A DNA stretch of 19,214 bases from Parachlamydiaceae bacterium (GTDB lineage: Bacteria > Chlamydiota > Chlamydiia > Chlamydiales > Parachlamydiaceae): assembly GCA_013817115.1 (NCBI GenBank), contig JACDDG010000006.1:1-19214 (forward strand), written 5' to 3'. Each line of letters starts with the position of its first letter. Positions within the stretch are counted from its first letter, which is position 1. Below, piece by piece: positions 1 to 7,019 of the stretch. A program made the translations under genes and the position numbers. A model generated the notes under the pieces. The model was not told the origin of the DNA. It searched no databases and worked only from the letters and a program-made list of their open reading frames with translations.

Positions 1-147
1 CTCTTTCACGTCCAATTGCTTCCCACCCCACCTCACGGTGACGCAGTTATTTTCAGTTACAAAGGCTTGGCTACCTTTGACAAGGACTTTCACCTTGCTA
101 AATGTGTACGCTCACGAGCGCACTGCCCGCGCAGTATATGCGTCTGA
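1..147 (+). pseudogene. Open frame without a start, cut by the window edge; probable gene or repeat remnant
   Basis: Frame 1 is open from the first base to a TGA at 145-147, about 48 codons, with no start codon inside the window. The predicted peptide contains the string HGDAVIFSYKGLATFDKDFH and ends RSRAHCPRSICV. It has no domain I recognise. It is rich in Arg and Cys, unlike the Lys-rich genes downstream, so it may be the translated edge of a repeat or an IS remnant rather than a real C-terminus. No terminator is seen directly after the stop, and repeat DNA begins at about 174. Confidence 0.25.
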
Positions 148-173
148 GTTTCTATGCTGAAATTTTTTAAGGC

Positions 174-296
174 AATTCAACACGGAGACATCAAGGCACA
201 AAGACACAAAGCTAGTTGCAAATCGTAGTTTGTTTCAAAGCTAAAGTTTATTTCCGGTCTTTGTGCCTTGGTGTCTCTGTGTCTTTGTGTTGAATT
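174..296. repeat. Long imperfect inverted repeat with ~38-nt arms
   Basis: The left arm at 174-211 (AATTCAACAC...GGCACAAAG) is complementary to the right arm at 259-296 (CTTTGTGCC...GTGTTGAATT). The left arm carries an extra internal shift of an AAAGACAC-type unit relative to the right arm. The 47-nt loop is A+T rich. The arms are built from short GTCTTTGTG/GTGTCTCTG words. A second, degenerate stretch of similar words (CTGCGTTTCTACGTCTCCG, about 395-424) lies downstream. It reads as an intergenic foldback repeat. No ORF or terminator U-tract is associated with it. Confidence 0.65.
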
Positions 297-558
297 TTTT
301 GGCTGTCCAACACAAAATGGTGACCCTCTCCCATGATGGGAATTAACATAAGTAATATAGTTTGGGTTCCACTATACCTTCGCTTGCCTTACTCTGCGTT
401 TCTACGTCTCCGTTCTCTGCGTTAAAATGCCGCAAGACGTTGAATTCTCCGCTAACCAAAACCATTTGCAAAGCCCCAAGAATTCTGCTAATCTAAACAA
501 CTAGGTATAAAAGCGAATAAGCTAAACTTATAAATCAAAATAAATTGGACTTCGATTA
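297..558. other. Intergenic region upstream of the dedA-family gene
   Basis: No coding frame is convincing here. It holds a degenerate CTGCGTTTCTACGTCTCCG word repeat around 395-424, related in style to the inverted repeat just upstream. An A+T-rich stretch at 500-545 (TATAAAAG at 507-514, TTATAAATC at 529-537) is the likely promoter area for the next gene. I cannot assign a clean -35/-10 pair. Confidence 0.4.
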
Positions 559-1170
559 ATGGATATGCTGCCTGAAATGCTAAATGTTTGGTTACTAAAT
601 TATGGAAGTTTTGCACTTTTTGCACTCCTCGCCTTAGGGATAATTGCCTTGCCTGTTCCGGAAGAGACTTTACTCGTATTTACAGGTTTGTTGATTCAAA
701 AAGGCACGCTTAATTTTTTCCCGGCATTTACAGCAGCTTACTTAGGTAGCATTGTAGGAATCACAGGAAGCTACCTTATAGGACACACTGGCGGCCTTTA
801 TGTCATTAAAAAGTACGGTTCATATATAGGCTTATCCGAAGGAAAAATGGACAAAGCTCACTATTGGTTCGAACGGTACGGAAAATGGATTTTGTTTATT
901 GGATATTTTATTCCGGGCGTGCGACATTTCACAGGAATATTCGCTGGCGTAACGAACTTAGAATATCGCCATTTTGCACTATTTGCCTACTCGGGTGCGT
1001 TCTTCTGGGTTTCAACATTTATTACTCTCGGATATTTCTTTGGCAACTACGACCAAGAACTTTTTGAACTCGTTGAGGGTAATCTCGAACTCATACTGAG
1101 TTTAGGAGTGATCGCGATTCTATTATTTATTTGTATAAAAAAATGGAAATCCAAACCAAAAAATGGATAA
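559..1170 (+). CDS. DedA/SNARE-associated (VTT) family integral membrane protein
   Basis: The 203-residue protein has the normal DedA length. It has hydrophobic segments at roughly 15-34, 37-48, 56-78, 110-132, 138-162 and 175-193. Near the first segment is the acidic motif PVPEE (residues 32-36). Family-typical core residues sit in GYFIPGVRHFTGIFAG (115-130), with the conserved Pro119 and Arg122, followed by a GAFFW motif (146-150). DedA proteins sit in the inner membrane; characterised members flip phosphatidylethanolamine or undecaprenyl phosphate, and others support proton-motive-force homeostasis. Which substrate applies here cannot be told from sequence. The start at 559 has only a weak ribosome-binding site; the in-frame ATG at 565 is an alternative. 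The gene stands alone, with a terminator-like inverted repeat over its end. Confidence 0.88.
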   Translation: MDMLPEMLNVWLLNYGSFALFALLALGIIALPVPEETLLVFTGLLIQKGTLNFFPAFTAAYLGSIVGITGSYLIGHTGGLYVIKKYGSYIGLSEGKMDKAHYWFERYGKWILFIGYFIPGVRHFTGIFAGVTNLEYRHFALFAYSGAFFWVSTFITLGYFFGNYDQELFELVEGNLELILSLGVIAILLFICIKKWKSKPKNG

Positions 1171-1187
1171 CCTTTTTTTATACAAAT
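1129..1187 (+). terminator. Inverted repeat overlapping the 3' end of the dedA-family gene
   Basis: ATTTGTATAAAAAAA (1129-1143) pairs perfectly with TTTTTTTATACAAAT (1173-1187), a 15-bp stem made almost only of A-T pairs with a 29-nt loop. The left arm lies within the last codons and the right arm follows the stop at 1170. The T-run in the right arm would serve as the U-tract. It is plausible as a weak rho-independent terminator, but the stem lacks a GC core. Confidence 0.4.
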
Positions 1188-1231
1188 ACACAATGACATC
1201 GTTTTCAACTAATTTTCAGCACAGAAAATTT

Positions 1232-1447
1232 TTAGTCTGTTAGAGCATCTTCGTCAATAATTGACTGAGCGCCATCCAACATATATAAGGCGAGAAAGGG
1301 GTCCCCCTTATAAGATAGCTTTACTTCCATTTTACCATTTTCTTGCGGGGCGTCGCATGTCAAGAGCACGTAACACGCATGATTTTTTTCTAATCGAGCT
1401 TTTATCGATTTATCAATATCTATCGACTTATCAACCGCTGTCTTCAT
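1232..1447 (-). CDS. Small hypothetical protein, 71 aa
   Basis: I do not recognise a family. The start at 1447 is supported by a good Shine-Dalgarno: AAGGAA on the minus strand at about 1454-1459, 6-7 nt from the ATG. The product is soluble and acidic, with a Lys/Asp-rich N-terminus (KSIDIDKSIKARLEK), one short beta-like stretch with two Cys (HACYVLLTCD) and an Asp/Glu-rich C-terminus. There is no signal peptide or membrane segment. It is convergent with the dedA-family gene. A short stem (ATTTTC/GAAAAT, 1212-1229) follows its stop. The RBS and clean reading frame make it likely real; function unknown. Confidence 0.55.
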   Translation of the reverse strand: MKTAVDKSIDIDKSIKARLEKNHACYVLLTCDAPQENGKMEVKLSYKGDPFLALYMLDGAQSIIDEDALTD

Positions 1448-1599
1448 ATAGTTTCCTTATTACTCCCATTTTAAAAACCCTGACATGGCGTACTAGAAAC
1501 TTTTGGTTTCAAGAATACTCATCAATTTCATCAATTTCGAACATATACCGAAACAGTTACAAGATTTGATTTTGGCTTTGAAAAGCCCTGCAATTTTAA
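1448..1599. other. Intergenic region upstream of the 71-aa gene
   Basis: It carries the ribosome-binding site of the minus-strand gene (1454-1459) and presumably its promoter. I see no other coding or structural signal except a short direct repeat of TCATCAATT and a small stem GGCTTT/AAAGCC around 1574-1587. Confidence 0.35.
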
Positions 1600-1763
1600 C
1601 GATCAAAAATGACCCAATATTATAATATGGGCCATTTTTGATCGCTTAATCGCGGGAGCTTTCTCTTTACCAAAAGCCAAAATTTGAACGCTCTTCGGTA
1701 TAAAACACGGGAACTTTCTCTTTGCCAAAAACCGAAATTTGAATCTGTTTCGCTATAATTCGC
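1600..1763 (+). repeat. Interspersed repeat element, copy A: hairpin plus two tandem 55-bp units
   Basis: The element opens with a hairpin: CGATCAAAAATG (1600-1611) pairs perfectly with CATTTTTGATCG (1633-1644), and the interior extends it with CCCA/TGGG. Two diverged copies of a 55-bp unit follow at 1654-1708 and 1709-1763, each starting GGGA(G/A)CTTTCTCTTT and ending near TTCGGTATAA or TTCGCTATAA. By eye about 42 of 55 positions agree between the two units. The hairpin and the first unit recur in inverted orientation at 19125-19214, and part of the unit recurs at 8573-8600. There is no ORF inside, so this is a non-autonomous or structural repeat. Confidence 0.8.
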
Positions 1764-1852
1764 ACCTTAGCAATTCGTTCTTTTTTTAAAAAGCCAATTC
1801 TTTAAATAAAAAAACATTTGTCATAGATTAATATTAGATTTACTATTCAATC

Positions 1853-1858
1853 GGAGGG
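1853..1858 (+). promoter_or_regulatory. Ribosome-binding site deciding the start of the M20 hydrolase gene
   Basis: GGAGGG lies 3 nt before the first ATG (1861) and 6 nt before the second, in-frame ATG (1864). Spacing favours initiation at 1864, which would remove one methionine. Confidence 0.6.
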
Positions 1859-1860
1859 CT

Positions 1861-3129
1861 ATGATGAATCCACCTACAAACCAGCTAGAAATTTCCAATG
1901 CTGAAATACAAGCGATGACTAACACACTACAAGATTGGTCTTCAATCAACACGCACTCTGCTAATTTACTTGGTCTTGAAAAAATGCTAAGTAAGCTGGA
2001 AGTTGCTTTTTCCCCTTTAGAAGGATTTTCACAACGGATCAAATTACCTGAAAGATTTGACTTTGATTCAAAAGGTGAAAAATTTTACCATCCCGTTGGT
2101 GATGCTCTCTACATAAAAAAAAATTCCCAAGCACCATTGCAAATTCTTTTAGCTGGCCACATAGATACAGTTTTTGAAGAAACAAGTCCTTTTCAAAAGG
2201 CTATTTTATTGGATAAGAACCGCCTTTCAGGACCAGGTGTAGCTGATATGAAGGGAGGAATTCTTGTAATGCTCAAGGCCCTTGAGCTATTTGAACGCTC
2301 TCAAGTTGCAAAAAATATTGGTTGGCAGATTTTATTGACCCCTGATGAAGAAATTGGATCGCCTAGCTCCGAATTCCTCTATAGGCAAGTCGCCAAAGAA
2401 ATTCACGTTGGACTAATTTTTGAGCCTTCCTTTTCTGATGGCAAATTCGTCAGCCAGCGTAAAGGATCATTGAATTTAATCGCGGTCGCCAAAGGAAAGA
2501 CAGCACATGCCGGAAGAGATTTTCATTCCGGCCGCAATGCTATTGCAGCTATTGCGTATTTCACATCTGCTGCGCATGATTTAAATCGCCACTTCCCTAC
2601 GATAACTCTCAATATCGGTAAAATCAGTGGTGGAGAAGCCTTAAATATTATTCCCGATTTCGCAAATTGCCATATCAATATTCGTGCTGATAATGACAGT
2701 GACCTGACAATGATCTCAAACAAACTTGAAGAACTCGCCAAAGCAGCAGCCCTCTCCGTTGCTGAGAACGGGATTTCGATTTCTCTTTGCACTTTGTCAA
2801 AACGAGCAGCAAAACCTTTTGATTGCTCTACAGAAACTCTTTTTCAAATTGTACGGAATTGCGGAAAAGACCTAAGCCAGGATCTTGACTGGAAACCAAG
2901 TGGTGGGGTCTGCGATGGAAATATTTTAGCCCAGACCGGAGTGCCTACCATCGACACTCTTGGTGTCGTTGGAGGCAACTTACACACATTTCAAGAATAC
3001 ATGGAAATTCAAAGTTTCTCTGAAAGAGCTCGTTTGACTGCTTACTTACTAATATCTTTGGCTTCGAATCCGAAATTGCAAAAACAATTCCGGCAAAATA
3101 AAGAGGCACGCAATGAATCATCCCTTTGA
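1861..3129 (+). CDS. M20-family metallohydrolase, candidate N-succinylglutamate desuccinylase (AstE substitute)
   Basis: This is a di-zinc amidohydrolase of the M20 family (ArgE/DapE/carboxypeptidase G2 group), 422 aa, the usual length. All expected residues are visible: His100 in GHIDTV with Asp102, bridging Asp129 in DMKGG, the Glu163-Glu164 pair in PDEEIG, Glu188 in FEPSF, and His375 in NLHTFQEY. A lid/dimerisation domain spans about 200-310. The family removes acyl groups or amino acids from N-acyl amino acids; DapE removes succinate, ArgE acetate. Here it is the first gene of an operon holding every other AST step, while the usual M14-type AstE is missing. The inferred job is therefore hydrolysis of N-succinylglutamate to glutamate and succinate. 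A general acylamino-acid deacylase or carboxypeptidase is the alternative. It overlaps the next gene by 17 nt. Family call is firm, substrate inferred. Confidence 0.85.
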   Translation: MMNPPTNQLEISNAEIQAMTNTLQDWSSINTHSANLLGLEKMLSKLEVAFSPLEGFSQRIKLPERFDFDSKGEKFYHPVGDALYIKKNSQAPLQILLAGHIDTVFEETSPFQKAILLDKNRLSGPGVADMKGGILVMLKALELFERSQVAKNIGWQILLTPDEEIGSPSSEFLYRQVAKEIHVGLIFEPSFSDGKFVSQRKGSLNLIAVAKGKTAHAGRDFHSGRNAIAAIAYFTSAAHDLNRHFPTITLNIGKISGGEALNIIPDFANCHINIRADNDSDLTMISNKLEELAKAAALSVAENGISISLCTLSKRAAKPFDCSTETLFQIVRNCGKDLSQDLDWKPSGGVCDGNILAQTGVPTIDTLGVVGGNLHTFQEYMEIQSFSERARLTAYLLISLASNPKLQKQFRQNKEARNESSL

Positions 3130-4507
3130 TTTGCAAATAGATTTATTATTGAACGATCCTCGCGTTGTTCAAGCTAAAAAATTAATCATGGAAACTGTTA
3201 ACGAAAAGCAAAAATATATTACTGGCATACGGCCACCGGACCCGGCACGAAAAGAAAATTATGAAAAAGTTTTAGCACGCTTTACTGAATATCGTAGTTT
3301 ACCTCTTTGGTATCCTTACATAGGAAGTGGAATCGGCAATGGTGCGTTAGTTGAACTACTTGATGGCAGCGTCAAATATGACTTTATTTCAGGAATAGGG
3401 GTGCATTTTTTTGGTCATAGTCATCCAATACTGAGCGAAGCGAACATCGACGCAGCACTTTCTGATATAGTCATGCAAGGACATCTACAACAAAATGGGG
3501 ATTGTGTACAATTATCAGAACTTATGATTAGTGCCTCTCAGCTCCCCCATTGCTTTCTGACAACATCAGGAGCAATGGCACTAGAAAACGGGCTAAAACT
3601 AGTTTTTCAAAAAAGATTCCCCGCAAATCGCATATTTGCCTTCGAACATTGCTTTTGTGGCCGCACCTTGGCGCTGGCTCAGATCACAGACAAAGCATCC
3701 TTTCGAGATGGACTGCCAGCTACACTACTGGTTGACTACATTCCTTTTTTCGATCCGCTACATCCGAAAGAAAGTACTCAAAAAGCTCTAGAAGCCATTA
3801 AGACCCAGCTGGCACGCTATCCCAAAGCATATGCAGCGATGGTTTTGGAACTTGTCCAAGGAGAAGGTGGATTTAATGTAGGGACAACAGAATTTTTCAG
3901 GGCAATCATGGAATTGCTAAGGGAAAATCAAGTGGCCATCCTCGTTGATGAAGTTCAAAGTTTTGGCCGGACGCCACAACTGTTCGCTTTCCAACATTTT
4001 GGTCTGGAAAAGTATGTTGATATTTGCACCATAGGCAAGCTCTCACAAGTCTGTGCAACATTCTTTACCGAAGAGTTTAAGCCTAAATTAGGGCTTCTCA
4101 GCCAAACATTTATTTCGAGCACTAGCTCCATCCGTTGTAGCATTGCTATTCTCAAGATGCTCATGAACTCGGACTTATATGGACCGCAGGGCAAGAACAA
4201 CCGATTTCAAATATTATTCGCTAACCAGTTGTCCGAAATTGCTAGCCGTAATCCTGGCTATCTGAGTGGCCCTTTTGGAATCGGAGCAATGATTGCGTTC
4301 ACGCCATTTAACGGAAATGCATCTGTGACAACAAAGATTGCACACGCTTTATTCGAAGAAGGGCTCATCTGTTTTATTGCGGGTAATAATCCGACAAGGA
4401 TTCGTATGCTTCCGCCGGTGCCTATTTTAACTGAGAATGATGTGATTAAAGCATGTTCACTAATCGAAATTGTCTTACATAAGAGTAAAGATCTATGCAT
4501 ATCATAA
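3113..4507 (+). CDS. PLP-dependent class III aminotransferase, candidate succinylornithine transaminase (AstC role)
   Basis: The 464-residue fold-type I aminotransferase shows the class III signatures in order: phosphate/ring contacts at Ser152-Gly153-Ala154 (TSGAMALENGLKL), ELVQGEGG around 247-254, the pyridine-N aspartate Asp279 in VDEVQSFGRT, and the probable Schiff-base Lys309 in TIGKLSQ. It is about 55 residues longer than E. coli AstC (406 aa). It lacks the AKALGGG sequence typical around the lysine in AstC/ArgD; the GKLSQVCA form resembles the lysine epsilon-aminotransferase branch. Context (between the hydrolase and astA) suggests it converts N2-succinylornithine plus 2-oxoglutarate to succinylglutamate semialdehyde plus glutamate. 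The start is supported by AAGAGG at 3101-3106. It overlaps the preceding gene by 17 nt and astA by 13 nt. A lysine or ornithine aminotransferase is the main alternative. Confidence 0.82.
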   Translation: MNHPFDLQIDLLLNDPRVVQAKKLIMETVNEKQKYITGIRPPDPARKENYEKVLARFTEYRSLPLWYPYIGSGIGNGALVELLDGSVKYDFISGIGVHFFGHSHPILSEANIDAALSDIVMQGHLQQNGDCVQLSELMISASQLPHCFLTTSGAMALENGLKLVFQKRFPANRIFAFEHCFCGRTLALAQITDKASFRDGLPATLLVDYIPFFDPLHPKESTQKALEAIKTQLARYPKAYAAMVLELVQGEGGFNVGTTEFFRAIMELLRENQVAILVDEVQSFGRTPQLFAFQHFGLEKYVDICTIGKLSQVCATFFTEEFKPKLGLLSQTFISSTSSIRCSIAILKMLMNSDLYGPQGKNNRFQILFANQLSEIASRNPGYLSGPFGIGAMIAFTPFNGNASVTTKIAHALFEEGLICFIAGNNPTRIRMLPPVPILTENDVIKACSLIEIVLHKSKDLCIS

Positions 4508-5511
4508 GACCCATCGCATCTCATGATGAACAAGCACTTTTGGGATTAGCCCTCTCGGCTACGCCTGGAATTCTCACGTTACCACGCGACCCAGAAAGAA
4601 TTAAACAAAAACTGGCTGATTCAGTAAAAGCTTTTTCTTCAAGTGATTTTTCTGAAGATAATCGTTACATCTTTGTATTAGAAAATCTAGAAACTCACCA
4701 AATTGAAGGATGTTCGGGGATTTTGAAGTCTATCAATCAGGATACCCATTACAAAATCGAAGTGATTGAAAATAACAATCGGCTCTTAAATTATATTCCG
4801 CCAATTCAAAAGCTACTTAGGCCACAAATCAGCAATGAAAATATTTCTGAAATTGGCACATTATTTCTTTCTAAAAATTGTCGAAAATCCGGGCTAGGAC
4901 GTTTACTATCAATGAGTAGATTTTTATTTGTTGCCTGTTTTCCAGAATTTTTTGAAAAAGAATTTATGGCTGAAATGCGTGGGGTGGTCGATCCAACAGG
5001 CAAATCTCCATTTTGGGAGGGGGTTGGGCGCCATTTCTACGATGTTGACTTCGAAACCATCTCAGCAATCTATGAAGCCAATCCAAAGATTGTCAAGGAG
5101 ATATTACCCACATATCCGATCTACTGGAGCCTCCTAGCACAGGAAACTCAGGATGCCATCGGCAAGACACATCCAGACACAGTTCCAGCACTCAAAATGC
5201 TAGAAAGCCAAGGTTTTTCAAAGTGTGATTGGATTGACATCATTGATGGAGGTCCCAGGGTTCGTGCAGTCACTTCAGAAATTCAAATCATCAAAACAGC
5301 TACTCATGCCTCTGTCACGCAAATTATAAAAGATAATTTAGCTGACTCATCTGTTGGAATAAGATTAATTTCTAACCGAAAAAGGGATTTCCGAGCATGT
5401 TATGGAATTGTTATTGTCGATGAACATGGTGTAACTATAGATGCTAATACAGCAAAAAAATTGGAAATCGAGAAAGAAGAAATGATTTGTTTTTCTGAGG
5501 AGAAAAAATAA
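4495..5511 (+). CDS. astA: Arginine N-succinyltransferase
   Basis: It catalyses the first AST step, arginine plus succinyl-CoA to N2-succinylarginine, in the cytosol. The 338-residue product matches E. coli AstA (344 aa) along its length: the N-terminal IRP start, GTLFLSKNCRKSGLGRLLS (GNAT-like acyl-CoA loop, about 122-140), AEMRGVVDPTGKSPFWEGVG (about 159-178), PIYWSLLAQETQDAIGKTHP, and the IDIIDGGP motif (about 248-255). It starts inside the aminotransferase gene (13-nt overlap) with only a weak AAGAG-like site, so translation is probably coupled to the upstream gene. Its stop overlaps the next start as TAATG. It appears intact. Identification rests on several long conserved blocks and the neighbours. 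Confidence 0.95.
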   Translation: MHIIRPIASHDEQALLGLALSATPGILTLPRDPERIKQKLADSVKAFSSSDFSEDNRYIFVLENLETHQIEGCSGILKSINQDTHYKIEVIENNNRLLNYIPPIQKLLRPQISNENISEIGTLFLSKNCRKSGLGRLLSMSRFLFVACFPEFFEKEFMAEMRGVVDPTGKSPFWEGVGRHFYDVDFETISAIYEANPKIVKEILPTYPIYWSLLAQETQDAIGKTHPDTVPALKMLESQGFSKCDWIDIIDGGPRVRAVTSEIQIIKTATHASVTQIIKDNLADSSVGIRLISNRKRDFRACYGIVIVDEHGVTIDANTAKKLEIEKEEMICFSEEKK

Positions 5512-7019
5512 TGTCAAACAATACTGACAAACCCTCTTTATTTATAAGAGGCAAATGGATTTCGGGAAAAGGCCCTCTTTTAATTTCTGAAAATCCCGCG
5601 ACAGGGGCAGCTATCTGGGAGGGCGCTTCAGCAGACACTTCTGATGTCAATCTCGCTGTAAAAGCGGCTCATGAAGCACTGCCAGCATGGTCTGGAGCAC
5701 CAGCAGAAACTCGCATCTCTTATCTGAAAAAATTTCAAGCTCTCCTCGAAAAAAATAGAAAAACTATTGTCGAGACGATTTCTTTGGAATGTGGTAAACC
5801 TCTCTGGGATGCAGACAATGAGGTTTCAGCAATGATAGGTAAATTAGATATCTCTATTGAAGCCTTTACTATCCGATGCAAACAAATATCAAAATCCGAG
5901 GGCACCAAAAAATCAATTTTGCATCATCGTCCTCATGGCGTCATCGGAGTTTTCGGCCCATTTAATTTCCCCGCCCACTTACCCAATGGTCATTTTCTTC
6001 CGGCACTACTTGCAGGAAACACAATCGTTTTTAAACCGAGTGATCAGACCCCGCTTGTAGCCGAAAAAATATTTAAGTTATGGGAAGAAGTAGGCCTTCC
6101 TCCAGGTGTTATGAACCTACTTCAAGGAGGTATTTTTACCGGACAAGCTCTTTCACGACACCCAGATATTGACGGCATTTTTTTCACCGGAAGCTGGGCT
6201 GTAGGGAAACATTTGACCGAACTTTACAGCGATAAAGCCGGAAAGATCCTTGCTTTAGAAATGGGAGGTAACAATCCCCTGATTTTTACTGATGTGGACG
6301 ACCTTAAAGCTGCTGCCTATGTCACCATCCAATCAGCTTTTCTAACATCAGGACAAAGATGCACTTGTGCTCGAAGGCTAATCATACCTCAGGGCTATAA
6401 AGGAGATGCATTCATCAAAGAACTGATCACCATGACGCAAAATCTTAAAATAGGCTCATACACAGACATGCCTGAGCCATTTATGGGACCTGTGATATCT
6501 GCTAAAGCTGCAACTAAGCTTATGGATGCTCAACAAAAAATTATGGATCAAGGAGCTCACTCACTACTAAAAATGACTCAGTTAGAACAAGGTCCTTCTT
6601 TTCTTTCTCCGGGCATTATCGATGTCACAGCATTGGCTGAACGCAAAGACGAAGAACACTTCGGCCCCCTACTACAAATTATTCGAGTCAAAGACTTTGA
6701 TGCAGCATTAATCGAAGCTAACAACACTAATTACGGACTGACAGCCGGTCTCTTAAGTCGAAACAAAAATGAATTCGAACAGTTTTCAAAATATGTAAAA
6801 GCCGGCATCCTAGCTTGGAACAGCCCTACGACAAATGTGAGCTCATCCTTTCCCTTTGGAGGAACAGGCAAAAGCGGAAACTTCCGACCTACAGCCTTTT
6901 ATGCTGCAGATTATTGTGCTTACCCTGTGACATACATTGAAAATGAAATATTAGCGCTTCCGGAAACTCCTATTTCCGGAATTATAACAACCCATGGAGC
7001 TCCAAATGAAGTCTGTTGA
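5511..7019 (+). CDS. astD: N-succinylglutamate 5-semialdehyde dehydrogenase
   Basis: This NAD+-dependent aldehyde dehydrogenase (502 aa; E. coli AstD is 492) oxidises succinylglutamate semialdehyde to succinylglutamate, AST step 4. ALDH active-site residues are in place: Asn152 in FGPFNFPAHLPNGH, general base Glu250 in ALEMGGNNPL, and nucleophile Cys284 in SGQRCTCARR. AstD-specific blocks such as HRPHGVIGVFGPFNFP, IQSAFLTSGQRCTCARR and the C-terminal PTAFYAADYCAYP separate it from other ALDHs. A strong GAGGAG at 5497-5502 precedes the ATG by 8 nt, although the start already overlaps the astA stop by one base. The gene overlaps astB by 14 nt. Confidence 0.95.
   Translation: MSNNTDKPSLFIRGKWISGKGPLLISENPATGAAIWEGASADTSDVNLAVKAAHEALPAWSGAPAETRISYLKKFQALLEKNRKTIVETISLECGKPLWDADNEVSAMIGKLDISIEAFTIRCKQISKSEGTKKSILHHRPHGVIGVFGPFNFPAHLPNGHFLPALLAGNTIVFKPSDQTPLVAEKIFKLWEEVGLPPGVMNLLQGGIFTGQALSRHPDIDGIFFTGSWAVGKHLTELYSDKAGKILALEMGGNNPLIFTDVDDLKAAAYVTIQSAFLTSGQRCTCARRLIIPQGYKGDAFIKELITMTQNLKIGSYTDMPEPFMGPVISAKAATKLMDAQQKIMDQGAHSLLKMTQLEQGPSFLSPGIIDVTALAERKDEEHFGPLLQIIRVKDFDAALIEANNTNYGLTAGLLSRNKNEFEQFSKYVKAGILAWNSPTTNVSSSFPFGGTGKSGNFRPTAFYAADYCAYPVTYIENEILALPETPISGIITTHGAPNEVC

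Noticed and set aside
174..300. CRISPR-like short repeats (GTCTTTGTG words)
   Set aside because: The words are inverted and irregular; there is no constant direct repeat and spacer pattern and no cas gene.
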